From NCBI GenBank assembly GCA_003427395.1, contig BFEA01000105.1, forward strand, positions 3,094,954 through 3,119,502: a stretch of 24,549 nucleotides of DNA. Reading direction: 5' to 3'. The notes beneath the pieces are model-generated. The model did no database searches and was not told the origin of the DNA. It saw only the letters and a list, made by a program, of their open reading frames with translations. Each line of letters opens with the position of its first letter. The first letter of the stretch is position 1. Shown here piece after piece: positions 1 through 8,860 of this stretch. Both the position numbers and the translations under genes were made by a program. The stretch is from Chara braunii (taxonomy: Eukaryota; Streptophyta; Charophyceae; Charales; Characeae).

Positions 1-632
1 CTGTTCCGACCCTGTGGGCAGACTCTCAAGCTTCTCTCGAGTAATTATTGGAGAAAAGAGCCTATTGACTGGTTTGGAGTTTCGACCCTGTGGCCAGACT
101 CTCAAGCCTCTCTCGAGTAATTATTGGAAAAAGAGTCTATTGATTGGTTTGTTGTTCCGAGCCTGTGAACAGGCTCTCGAGCCACTCTCGAGTAATTATT
201 GGAAAAGACTCAAAAGAGCCTATTGATTGGCTCTCTGTTCCCAGCCTGTGGCCAGGCTCTCGAGCCTCTCTCGAGTAATTATTGGAAAAAGAGTCTATTG
301 ATTGGTTTGTTGTTCTGAGCCTGTGGCCAGGCTCACGAGCCACTCTCGAGTAATTATTGGAAAAAGAGCCTATTGATTGGTTTGCTGTTCCGACCCTGTG
401 GCCATACTCTGGAGCCACTCTCGAGTAATTATTGGAAAAGACTCAAAAGAGCCTATTGATTGGCTCTCTGTTCCAAGCCTGTGGCCAGACTCTCAAGCTT
501 CTCTCGAGTGATTATTGGAGAAAAAAACCTATTGATTGGTTTGCTGTTCCGAGCCTGTGGTCAGGCTCTCGAGCCACTCTCGAGTAATTATTGGAAAAGA
601 GCTATTGACTAGTTTGNTGTTCCGAGCCTGGC
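1..632. repeat. Satellite array, ~76-bp units with 233-bp higher-order period
   Basis: Eight successive units carry the anchor CTCTCGAGTAATTATTGG. The GTAATTATTG core starts at 41, 118, 192, 275, 350, 425, 508 (variant GTGATTATTG) and 584, so spacings are 77, 74, 83, 75, 75, 83 and 76. The 83-bp units carry the insertion GGAAAAGACTCAAAAGAGCC and recur 233 bp apart, which shows a three-unit higher-order repeat. Each unit also holds short GAGCCTG...CAGGCTC inverted segments and XhoI-type CTCGAG sites. The array runs off the left edge and decays at about 632. ORFs read through it on both strands are repeat artefacts. Confidence 0.92.
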
Positions 633-678
633 CAAACTGATCCCNNATCTAGGAAACAACAAANATCNGGTTGAATCN
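617..678. other. Ambiguous bases at the satellite edge
   Basis: N occurs at 617, 645, 646, 664, 668 and 678. This is where the satellite gives way to unique sequence, so the junction may be poorly assembled. Nothing else is recognisable between 632 and 768. Confidence 0.95.
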
Positions 679-767
679 TAATTCCCTTCTCTTCCTCTCG
701 GGACACGAAGAATGGTGTCTAACAACAGACTTCAAAAGGAAGCGTGACAGACGGGCAGAAACACCCA

Positions 768-1373
768 TCACCCCGCTGGTCGCTGAGGACCTCGGAAGCG
801 GGCGCAGCGAGTAACAGGCGCTGTTGCCCTTGGCTTCAGCAAACGACGGACGACCCCTCCCCGGGTTTCCTCACACCGTAACGCTCCAAATGTCAATTCG
901 ATGTGTTGCGCGTGCCCATGAAATGATTCAGAATACACCAGAAGCTCCTTGATACTCAGACAAAATGTCGGTAATGAGGTGATGAATTCATCAGGCACGT
1001 ACCGAGGCACGTGTAGTTCGTAGAGCTGTTCATGGACGTTAATTGTTACTTGTTTTATGCTCTCTTTTCTACCGTTCCCTGGTGGGGGAGACGAAATGAA
1101 TGAGTTGCCCGACCACCAGGAGAACACCGTGGCAACCATTTGGGCATCTTCCTTTCGGATTGGTACATGTTCTTCAGGCGTTACGTCGTCGTCGATGTCC
1201 CGCGAACTTACGAGTTTCTCGACAATCTTGATCCCGAGTCCGTAAGGCGAAGGGTCGCCACGCCCAGGGGTTCCAAGCTTCGCTTTAGGCCCCCCTGCCG
1301 CAGCAATCGAACCTCCTTCCCTACAGAGAGCAAGGAATGAGGTAGTTCCGTAATATCGCAGAATGCTTTCTTG
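768..1373 (-). CDS. Unidentified open frame downstream of the retroelement protease
   Basis: The minus strand is open for about 201 codons, from just after a TGA at 1374-1376 to a stop at 768. The first ATG is at 1137-1139, but the frame upstream of it also looks protein-like (acidic run DIDDDVTPEEHVPIRKED), so the ATG may be internal. After it come FSWWSGN and a Pro/Gly stretch, then a more hydrophobic part (HVPRYVPDEFITSLPTF). I recognise no domain. It lies on the same strand as, and downstream of, the protease remnant, where a Ty3/gypsy element would carry reverse transcriptase, but no YxDD motif is visible. It may be an element-specific region or a chance open frame. Confidence 0.3.
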   Translation of the reverse strand, partial: QESILRYYGTTSFLALCREGGSIAAAGGPKAKLGTPGRGDPSPYGLGIKIVEKLVSSRDIDDDVTPEEHVPIRKEDAQMVATVFSWWSGNSFISSPPPGNGRKESIKQVTINVHEQLYELHVPRYVPDEFITSLPTFCLSIKELLVYSESFHGHAQHIELTFGALRCEETRGGVVRRLLKPRATAPVTRCARFRGPQRPAG

Positions 1374-1426
1374 TCACTATATCTTGAGAAAAGCGGGGTG
1401 GTGTCCTCTTATAAGGTCCGAGGGGG

Positions 1427-2253
1427 TTACGAAGAGTCAGCCATTTGGGATACTTGCACGAGTGGTTCCCCTAAGGTTAGCGCCCGCGTCCAATGGAGGT
1501 TTCTTTCTGTGAGGACGGAAATTTTCGTTGTTTTCTGCCAGATTGGGTAGCGAGTCAGTTGATGCGCCATGTCCCAGATTACAAGGTCTGCTTCGTCCTC
1601 ACTGTCAGAAGAGTTGATCAACAGTTCGGATCTTTGTTCCCTCCGGTCTGTTCTGTCGAGGGGTTCTTTCCAAGTGATCACATGAAGCGGTTCCCCGATC
1701 TCGGGAGGAGTTCTCCGAGTCGTTGGTAGCATAGTCCGAAGAGTTAATCGCATCAGGATAACATATGGTTTTCCACCCGTATTCCGAAGGATGATTGATC
1801 ACCTTTCGAAATTCAAGTTGGCTCGTAGCGCAATGAGGGCCGGTAATCCCAAAAGGACGTCGTATGTGTTTACGTCAAATACTACGACATCCCCCAAGGC
1901 GTGAACCTTTCCCAATCGGAACGTGACATTTGTCATCCTTCCCACCACCTTGATCTTTTCTTCATCAGTAGAGACAGGGTGATCTCCTCTGCTAGCGGGA
2001 TCAGGTATTTTCTTCTCCCTGCCCATTCCATGACCCTCAGAGAGATGGCTAGGACCGCAGCCCCTGAGTCGGAAATAACATTGTACGAAATTCCCCAGAC
2101 TTCTATATCACATTCCGCGGATTTCCACGGAATGGCCTTAATGCGCAGAAAATGGTCGTCTTTTTGGATTAGTCTTAACCGTATCGGATCCAAGGTACTA
2201 GGGCCATCAAGCTTATCTTCTTGGATAGGGGCTTTCCCTTTGATGGCCGCTTG
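1427..2253 (-). pseudogene. Retropepsin-like aspartic protease, broken
   Basis: This is the protease of the Ty3/gypsy remnant, which in an intact element cleaves the Gag-Pol polyprotein. The catalytic signature is DSGAAV, with DSG at 2062-2070 (DSG in place of the commoner DTG). The frame changes between about 1990 and 2026. The second half carries the hydrophobic VLLGLPALIAL block (LLG at 1847-1855) that matches the ILG-type motif near the end of retropepsins. A TGA at 1799-1801 falls in the same frame as the downstream segment, which stays open to 1427; CGA would restore Arg there. Upstream it continues the gag frame after a TAG at 2254-2256. The frameshift and stop make it non-functional. 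The family call is firm because both motifs occur in the right order. Confidence 0.8.
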
Positions 2254-3093
2254 CTAAGCAAGAGCAAGCCGTTTCCGGTTCGCCTTGCAATGCCTCAACA
2301 TTAGTTCATTCGCCTGTTCCGATATGGATAATAGATGTCCAATGGGCAGGGCAATTCGGTGGTCCAGGGCTTGGATGATGTTCAGGACATCAATCTCTCC
2401 CGTAACAAAGGCAGGACCACCCGACTCCATCTCTCCGGGAGACGGTCTCCACTCCGTTATTTCACGTTGCTCGTTTGCATGGCGGATAGTTCTGATCATT
2501 CCCAGTCCCGGGTAACCAAGTGAGATGTATTGATCATGTGGATAAGTTTCGCTGCTTCCTCGGTAGTGACTATCACACTCCCTCCTCCTTCCTACTTCTT
2601 TCACCATCGTGCCCACCCTCCATGGTCCGTTGGCCAGAGATGCCGCTGCCGCTGGGGCTGCTCCCATCCGCACTTGCGTCGGGCGATTGGGGCGGTCTTT
2701 GGCTATGTGACCGGGTTGATGACACGTGTAACAGGTGCCTAGATTGGCCGCCGCACCGCCCATAGCCTGCACGGGGGCCGATCCCTGTGCCATGGGTGCA
2801 GCTCGAATGGCGATGGGGCGCATCAACCTCATCAAGGATTCTATCTGGGCATTATGCTCGCGCTGTTCTTTCTTGCTTTCTTGCATTAAGGTAACCAATA
2901 TTCGAGTTAATTCTAGTATTGCATTTGATTCGCTTGGTTTTGCAGAGGTATCCGGGGGAGGCTCAGGTGTAACCATCACGGACAGTCCTGTGGTTGTGTC
3001 CGGTATCGACCTTTTAGCTCTAACTTGTTCGAGATAGGTGACGGTGCCAGAGACGAAGCCCATGTTTTCAAATTTCTTTTGGAGCGCGGCCAA
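2254..3093 (-). pseudogene. Gag C-terminal part with degenerate CCHC zinc knuckle
   Basis: An open frame of 279 codons continues the capsid region after a frameshift near 3095-3125. The first residue here is not a true start. It has a short charged stretch (KKEQREHNAQIESLMRLM) and then a nucleocapsid knuckle at 2692-2733, CYTCHQPGHIAKDR. In the expected CX2CX4HX4C pattern the last cysteine is Arg (codon CGC at 2692-2694), so zinc binding should be lost. The C-terminal part runs toward the protease and ends at TAG 2254-2256. Protein-like sequence resumes directly after that stop in the same frame, so gag and protease were probably one polyprotein. Known role of the family: RNA packaging in the virus-like particle. 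Confidence 0.8.
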
Positions 3094-3095
3094 CT

Positions 3096-3797
3096 CGGCC
3101 TTCGTTCTGGCTTATTTTGAGGAATCCCTTCCTTAGCGTGGTCCTATCCTTCTAGGAAGCTAGCAACAAACTTTCGTTCCATCTCTTCTGCAACGTTCAT
3201 GATCTGCTGCATGGTGTGATCGATGGGGCAGAACGACTTTCATAATTTTGCCCTCATTGCACGACTGCGAAGCCCATCGATAAACAAATCCCTTCCGACC
3301 TCCTCACCTCGCTCTGCCTTAACAAACAACCTATATAACCTACTGCGATATTCGGTAACAGTTTCGAGGGGCTTCTGAACTCGATCTTTAATCATAAAGA
3401 AAGCTTGTTCATGATTGATATAATCGAATCGGTGTAAGAAGTCCTTCTCAAAGGTCGGGAGATCTACCCAAGCGTAAGTGCTGAACCAATGGTGCGCATC
3501 CCCTCCCAACCGGGCGGGGATGTTGATTCTAGCCTCGTCATTGTCGTATTGCTACGCACGCCGTGTGGCTAGCCACACTCCGGCCAGATGATGTGCGAAA
3601 TCGAAAAGGTACAGATCGGGCGGGGCTGCAGGTGCACGAACTCGAGGGGCCAGAGCCTCGCCAACATTTGGTGCCGGGTTGGCGTTCATATTGGCTGCCT
3701 GCCGACCTGCTGATTTGCTCCAAGTTACTATAGGGTCATGTCGTGGCACGTTCCTCTCCCTAGGCCGTCCCCTGTTTCCCAGATCGCTATGTGCAAC
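3096..3797 (-). pseudogene. Gag N-terminal and Retrotrans_gag-like capsid region, broken
   Basis: The frame opens after a TAA at 3798-3800. No ATG is suitably placed near its beginning, so the start is lost or non-canonical. A Pro/Ala-rich leader is followed by FDFAHHLAGVWLATRRA, an amber stop at 3552-3554, and then the typical core with GGDAHHWFSTYAW and later TVTEYRSRLYRLF. This order is characteristic of plant Ty3/gypsy Retrotrans_gag. Further stops in the same frame lie at 3240-3242 (TGA) and 3144-3146 (TAG). The text between them (DHTMQQIMNVAEEMERKF) continues the domain, so these are point lesions rather than the true end. All three can be explained by C-to-T change in CAG or CGA. Confidence 0.82.
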
Positions 3798-3833
3798 TTA
3801 CTCTCTTGTCAGTTCCCGAGCCTGCCACGTGTC

Positions 3834-3846
3834 GGCTCCGATACCA
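3834..3846 (-). promoter_or_regulatory. Retrotransposon primer binding site (initiator Met-tRNA type)
   Basis: The minus strand reads TGGTATCGGAGCC. It differs by one base from TGGTATCAGAGCC, the usual plant primer binding site complementary to the 3' end of initiator tRNA-Met. It sits about 35 bases upstream of the open gag frame, as expected. The 5' LTR should end just upstream (toward 3850), but I could not place its CA end confidently. Confidence 0.7.
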
Positions 3847-4337
3847 ACCTCACGCCCGACGCGACTTCCTGATCAGAGTGGGAGTGGGCCTGGAAGTGCA
3901 AAAAGTGAGTGTGCCAAGGATTTGAGGAAAGTGGGGGTGGAGTCCCAGGTCGGAACTGAGATCTCCTCTGACAAGTTTTAGGGATATGGATGCAAGAGGA
4001 TAGGCGCGGGTTGCGGTCCTGTTTTTACGCTTCGGAGGGCGGAGCTACCAACTTCGTTGGTCTCGTCGTCTGGGTCGGACTCGTATCTGGTGTACTGCCG
4101 GAACGTTATGGCTGTCTCGCTGGCTGATCACCTGCCGACGCCGGACGCCACAGGTCTTGGAGACCGACGCGGCCGGTCTCAGCCGAAGGCTGTGCTCTCG
4201 CCGTTCTTCTTCCGAACGAGTTCGTCGGACGAAGCCGGAGGCTCGGTAGTCGTGGTCTTGCAAGCACGCCGAGCACGGGGGTTGGGGCCAGTAGGGAGCG
4301 AGTGCGCGCCAGGGAGTACAGTTAAAGGATAATAGTA

Positions 4338-4367
4338 CAGCACTTGCTGGGAACCGGGCCCAGCGTC
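4338..4367 (-). repeat. 30-bp fragment of the SINE 3' body
   Basis: The minus strand matches the SINE body at 13982-14011 at 29 of 30 positions. The core is the hairpin GCTGGG-CCCGGTT-CCCAGC. Similarity stops sharply on both sides, so this is either a small fragment or a shared functional hairpin rather than a complete SINE. Confidence 0.7.
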
Positions 4368-4674
4368 CCACCTAACTTCTGCTTATGCTCTAATGGGGTA
4401 AGTTGAAAATGATGATGATGTTATTGCTGAAAAGGGAGGCGATGGTGATGGTAGGGGAGCCACTGATTCTAGGCTATGTTATGTTTCCTTACTTCCTCTA
4501 GCCGCCCGTTCCCACCGTTGACTGCCCCCGCACCTCTTCACCTTTCCTTATGGCGCCAGATCTCACCTGCCAAACCAGTGCTGAGCTTCCTGTGTTGTGG
4601 GAGTGGGCTGGGTGGGTGGGTGAGGGATAGAATTCGCTAGCCTGTTAGCCACTTATCAAAAATCTTTCTTGGGG

Positions 4675-4711
4675 ATAAACCCTAGACCCTAGCCCTTTGC
4701 CTAAACCCTCC
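4675..4711. repeat. Degenerate telo-box cluster (AAACCCTA type)
   Basis: Four or five imperfect CCCTA(A/G) units occur in a row (AAACCCTAGACCCTAGCCC, then CTAAACCC). This resembles the plant telomere repeat CCCTAAA and the telo-box found in plant promoters. It is too short and degenerate to be a true interstitial telomere array. Confidence 0.5.
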
Positions 4712-4841
4712 TTTCTCTCTACTCTGGGTTCTCCCGAGCCTTCTTGATTTCATCCATCCTTCCCCTACCACTCCATTCCTACCAGACAGTTTGACGGAGG
4801 GGGAAAGAAATCGGGAAATTCTTCGGGGGGGTTTCACGCTG

Positions 4842-5091
4842 CACTTCGAATTTTTGTTGATGTCAGCTACCTCCTCGAATTGTTGTTGACATCAACCCTC
4901 ACTCCGAATTTTGTTGATGTTGACATTCCCACTTCCAAATTTTGTTGACTTCAATCCTCACTTCGAAATTCCGTTGATGTCAACACTCCCACTTTGAATT
5001 TTCATGATCCAAATCGTTCCTCTTGGATTGCTCTACGTCAACCCCTCACTTTGAAGTTCGTTGACGTCAACCCCCACTTCGAATTTTCAAT
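4842..5091. repeat. Minisatellite of ~30-bp units with GTTGACGTCAAC palindrome
   Basis: About eight units follow the pattern CACTTCGAATTTTGTTGATG plus TCAACCC. Variants include GTTGACATCAAC and the perfect palindrome GTTGACGTCAAC (about 5059-5070). One longer unit near 4998-5040 is partly degraded. The right end overlaps the last codons of the LINE-like ORF, so that ORF's C-terminus and stop (5067-5069) are encoded by repeat sequence. TTGAC and TGACGTCA resemble W-box and CRE/bZIP sites, but no regulatory role is shown. Confidence 0.85.
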
Positions 5092-7487
5092 GAGGGCATC
5101 CACACCAGACCTTCCGTCAAAATAGCATTATCCTTCGCATGCATAAGTAATGGTATAAAGTCCTCCCCCTCACCTCTTTCACATTCTTTTGTCACTTCCT
5201 TCCTCCTGTCGCCGAGAACGTAAGCTCGATCCGGTAAGCCTTCCCCTATGATGTTCTTCAAATCTCCCCCTGAACATGCATTTTCCGGGGCTACAATCAA
5301 ATGGAGAGAGCGATGAATTGCCACCTCCCAATCGGAATGCTTTCCATTCCACCGACAAGGAAGAATTACCCTTCCCTTAGCTCCATTCTTTGCCCCCAAT
5401 TTTGCCACTGCATCAATGTCTTTGAAGTGACGTTTTGCTATTTTCAGCAAATTTATAGTATCCTCCTCCTTCTCTTTTTGCTCATTTCCCTCTTGTTGCT
5501 GGTTTGCTTCCTTTGTAGTCTGTTCCGCTCCGCTTTCCTGCTCATCCTCCGCCTGTGCTTTCCGCTTCCTATTACCATCATTGCTAGCTTTGCTCTGATA
5601 TGTGTTGGGCCATTGGAAGCTCTTAGCATATTCATCATGCTGGATATGAATGTCATTTTTAACTGTCCGCGCTTTCCTTGCATACTGTGCCGCGTAAGAT
5701 TCATTTATCTCCCCTTCCCTTTTCAGCAACTCGAAACGATTCTCCGAAGTAATATCCTCACTTACTTGCGTTGCCTGCTTCAGGTTCCTGAGATGTTTGT
5801 GGTGCGCCAATCTGATTTCACATTCTACTGCACGCCCCCATTGTAGCTGTTCCACCTCCTGCTTCCACTGCTCAAGTGTGATGACCTCCTCCTCCATATT
5901 GTCCTCTTCTGATGAGCTCTCATTATCCCAATCTTCAGATCAGTCCCGCTGATCCTCCTCCGCTTGTCTAATTTCTTCCTCCGTCATGTTTTCCGCATTC
6001 CGCATATGCTTCCTTCTATCTTCCGCTTCGTCTGTGGAAGCCCCTTTTACCACTTCCTCCTCAGACACCCCTTCCGACACTCCCTTTGCTACACTTTCCC
6101 TAGACGAATCACTGGAGTCCGTTTCTTGCCTGCTACCCAACGATGGTGTTTGCTGGGTACTGACCCCTCTTCCTTGCGGTGAATCCTCCTTTATACCCGT
6201 TGTTTGACTCCCCTCCGTCCGTTTATCCTCCCTGCTGTCCTGTAATCTCTTGGTCCGGTGTGTGTCCTGTTCATGATGATTTGGACTTTTTCCATCTTCC
6301 GATAATTCTCTCATTTTCAATGACTGACAAGATCCGCTTTCAAGGCTCCCCTCCTCCTCCCCACATTCCATGTTGTCACCCTGTTCTTCATGCGTGTTCT
6401 GATTACTAAAACTTTGCTCTTGTTCCTGTTTCCTCATCAGATTCTGCAGTTGCTGCCTGGCTGCCAAGTTTTTGAGGAAAGCTTGTTCTGCATTTTTCCC
6501 AATCGCATGTAACTCTTCCATGACGAGTAGCCTTTGTTGATCATCCTGGATCATTGATTCTTCTATCATTGGCTTGTTCAGAAACCCCGTCTCCTTCTCC
6601 TCCATCCTTCTTGCCCCTGTCTGCCTCCACCTGCTATCATATGGTGGATGTATGTCTGGTTTAACTGTAGGTTCTCTTTTTAGAACCCAAACCCACCTAG
6701 GAGATTCCAAGTTGTCATCAAAGATCCACCCTCTGTACTGTGCTGAATTGATGTACCATACTCCTGGCTTAGAGACGCATTCCTCCAGCATTGACTGACG
6801 TAGTGGTGCTTGCTTACTACCACCCCCCCCCTGCGGGCAGAAAGGACCCAGATGACCTCTTCCTCTACACTTGAAACAGTAGGGGTTCGTCTTTGTTGAG
6901 ACGAATATGGTGATTCTCTGACCTCCCTTCCTGAAAATCCATTGGTCTGGGAATTTCGGGGGAGCACCTGACTTTACCTCAAGACATGCCACCCGCGAAT
7001 CATGATTTGGGGCTAGAAAGTCTGGATTAGCTGGGAGCCAATCAATAATTGGGTTGTTGGGAAATTCCTCGGCAAGCCTCTTTTCTACGAAACTGTGCAT
7101 TCCTTCCGACAAATTATCAAACTACACCCAAAAGTGATTCCGCATCATTGTCTGTCTGTGCCTTGATGCTTCAACTTGTGGAGGACGCGGTGGCTTCCAA
7201 GATTGAATTGTCACCACTGCTCCCTTACATTTCAGGGAGCCAATAGATAGTAAACATTGAGCATACGTATGATCTACACACGCAATCATCACCGAGAATC
7301 TTCCCCTCTTATGATACGACACCTCCGGTTCCCTACTTGGTATACTTTCCATTGCTCGGAGTCTATCCATCACCCATCTGCGCTTCTCATTCATCGAGAG
7401 TTCCTTGCTTCTTCCTGAAAAATTGAAGATGACTGGATGACATTGTGCTTTCTCATGAATTTGTACTTCGAAATTGGCCAGGATCAT
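5067..7487 (-). pseudogene. LINE ORF1-like protein (RRM/DUF4283-like domain plus CCHC knuckle), two in-frame stops
   Basis: From ATG at 7485-7487 (preceded by in-frame TAA at 7503-7505) a single frame runs 806 codons to TGA at 5067-5069. Only TAG at 7122-7124 (codon 122) and TGA at 5940-5942 (codon 516) break it. Residues ~20-120 resemble the DUF4283/RRM-like domain of plant LINE ORF1 proteins (core RFSVMIACVDHTYAQ, ending VVTIQSWKPPRPP). A canonical CX2CX4HX4C knuckle (CFKCRGRGHLGPFC) lies at 6837-6878. The rest is a long charged, glutamine- and glutamate-rich, coiled-coil-like region with MTEEEIRQAEEDQRD and SENRFELLKREGEINESYAA. The C-terminal ~130 residues are unfamiliar. No endonuclease or reverse transcriptase follows. 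LINE ORF1 proteins bind element RNA; that role is inferred from the domain order. The second copy is at 22640-23888 on the opposite strand. Confidence 0.72.
7122..7124 (-). other. In-frame amber codon inside the LINE-like ORF
   Basis: The minus strand reads ...CACTTTTGGGTG TAG TTTGATAATTTG..., with coherent protein on both sides (HFWV then FDNLSEGMHSF). CAG would restore the frame by a single C-to-T reversal. Confidence 0.85.
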
Positions 7488-8109
7488 AACACGTACACGA
7501 AATTATGGATGATGTAGCTATGGTGGGTCGGTCCCCTGTCTCACACACTCGCAATTTCGAGATAACACAACTTGTTCCCGCAAGCACCAGGTCAACTTCA
7601 GTGTCCCTTCCCACAGTTTAACCCCTGTGTAATGTGCCAGTCTGGCAGATACTCAGAAGTCATTAATCATCAGTAGTTTCAATATTTGCAACAAAGTCTC
7701 CAAATCGTGAAGTGATATCTCAAACAATATCTCATTACCATTAGAAGAGGAGAGTGGAGGGGCAACTGACAGAAGAGAAGGAGGAAGAGATGTACAAAGA
7801 TCACTCAATAGTATCCCTTCAAAACCCTCTCCTTCTCCGGGCTTCTTCCCTCTCCACTTCCACATCCAGTAGATGATAATAAGTATAGTAATCCTGATCA
7901 CACACAATAGTGCCACGTGACACTTTATCTCGTGAAGACCATATACAACAGATTCCAATGACAACGTCAACCTCAGGTGAGTACCGATCTCCTTCATCCA
8001 CAGATCCCGATCTTCCTCCTCCTCGCGACCAGTCACCTCATGTAGACAGCGTGGGCATTGCCACGTCAGCAGTCGAAACGGTGGCATATGCCACATCATC
8101 AATGAAGAC

Positions 8110-8340
8110 CAGTGGCAGCGCCACATCAATATGCAATGTAGACCAGAAGTAGCGCTACATCAGCATGCAATGTAGACCAGAAGTAGCGCCACATCAGCAT
8201 GCAATGTAGACCAGAAGTAGCGCCACATCGGCATGCAATGTAGACCAGAAGTAGCGCCACATCGGCATGCAATGTAGACCAGAAGTACTGCCACGTCAGC
8301 ATGCAATGTAGACCAGGAGTAGCGCCACATCAGCATTGCC
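8110..8340. repeat. 34-bp tandem array in LTR-like copy A
   Basis: ATGCAATGTAGACCAG recurs at 8131, 8165, 8199, 8233, 8267 and 8301, exactly 34 bp apart. Units are nearly identical (ATGTAGACCAGAAGTAGCGC followed by CACATC(A/G)GC). The homologous part of copy B (10606-10800) has only diverged ~31-bp units, so this array expanded or was homogenised after the copies separated. Confidence 0.95.
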
Positions 8341-8713
8341 TGGCGCACAGAACAAGATGCGCCAGCATGCTGCCTCCTCCTTGTGCTGTCGTCCGCAACG
8401 CCTGTGTACAGCCAGCGTCGCGCTAGCATAATGACAGCGTCTAGTCAAAGTCGAGCCAGCATCAAAGCAGCATAGCAAGACTGAATGCTTGACTCACTCG
8501 AGGCCAGCCTTGAGTAACAGTTGTCGAGGCTATCTGGCCTCGGGTGCTTTTCCCACAGTCGTCCAGATTGACTCACAGCTGAGGACCCGGATTGTACAGT
8601 TGCAGACTTCTCCCTTGGACCTGATGCTGTCTGGGTACCTGCATACAAACAAGTGTGTGTGCTTGACCAGCGGCCTGGGCTGGTTACCTTCGGACTTTGA
8701 CTGTTGGGGTCAC

Positions 8714-8737
8714 GACAGTTGACCAAAATCAACTGTC
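8714..8737. repeat. Conserved hairpin in LTR-like copy A
   Basis: GACAGTTGA and TCAACTGTC are perfect 9-bp inverted arms around a 6-base loop. Copy B keeps a related hairpin at 10184-10201 (AGTTGACT-GA-AGTCAACT) although the loop has changed. Both contain the W-box core TTGAC on each strand. Confidence 0.75.
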
Positions 8738-8860
8738 ACACGTCCAGGCCCTGAGTCATTGTGTGGGGTCCTTTTTGCCCCTGTTTCGGCCTGGGCTGAG
8801 GGCGGCTGAGTTGGCCCTTCAGTTTCTCCACGAGACATATGGCATGGGTTATTGCACCTG

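Larger units (their letters stand above)
768..3850 (-). mobile_element. Decayed Ty3/gypsy-type LTR retrotransposon, gag-protease part
   Basis: On the minus strand the order is a primer binding site (3834-3846), a Retrotrans_gag-like region, a zinc knuckle, a retropepsin and an unassigned open frame. That is the 5' half of a Ty3/gypsy element. Reverse transcriptase, RNase H and integrase are not seen, and a second LTR was not found, so the element is truncated as well as frameshifted. At least five in-frame stops and two frameshifts break the coding region. The satellite begins where the rest of pol would be expected. Confidence 0.8.
3850..4841. other. Probable LTR or leader remnant and unassigned DNA
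   Basis: By position, 3850-4330 should hold the 5' LTR and leader of the gag element. No TG...CA-bounded repeat can be shown because no partner LTR is in the window. The segment is moderately GC-rich, with short ORFs on both strands that resemble nothing. From 4380 on there are GATGATGATG and GGTGATGG simple-sequence tracts. No gene is seen. Confidence 0.4.
7624..8860 (-). mobile_element. LTR-like element, copy A (probable solo LTR), flanked by CCTG duplication
   Basis: The element itself is 7628-8856 (1229 bp) and reads on the minus strand from TGCAATAACCCATG to CATTACA. It is homologous along its length to the plus-strand copy at 10069-11219. The 4-bp sequence CCTG flanks it on both sides (7624-7627 and 8857-8860), as expected for a target duplication of an LTR insertion. 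It contains no internal coding domain, and the ORFs in it are not shared cleanly between copies. Inside are a 34-bp tandem array (8110-8340) and a 9-bp-arm hairpin (8714-8737). TG...CA ends, a 4-bp duplication and no coding capacity fit a solo LTR. A non-autonomous element with the same ends is the alternative. Confidence 0.75.

Noticed and set aside
768-1373. Reverse transcriptase of the Ty3/gypsy element
   Set aside because: The position would fit, but no catalytic YxDD-type motif or other RT block is visible in any minus frame.
1901-3037. Plus-strand ORFs across the gag-protease region
   Set aside because: They are antisense shadows of the recognisable minus-strand gag and retropepsin.
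4675-4711. Interstitial telomere
   Set aside because: Too short and degenerate; a telo-box cluster is the most that can be said.
5301-6409. Plus-strand hydrophobic ORF (181 codons) and neighbours
   Set aside because: They are antisense to the charged LINE-like ORF; the Leu/Phe-rich membrane-like look comes from complementing Lys/Glu codons.
8131-8334. CRISPR array
   Set aside because: The 34-bp units are contiguous with no variable spacers, and the context is eukaryotic.
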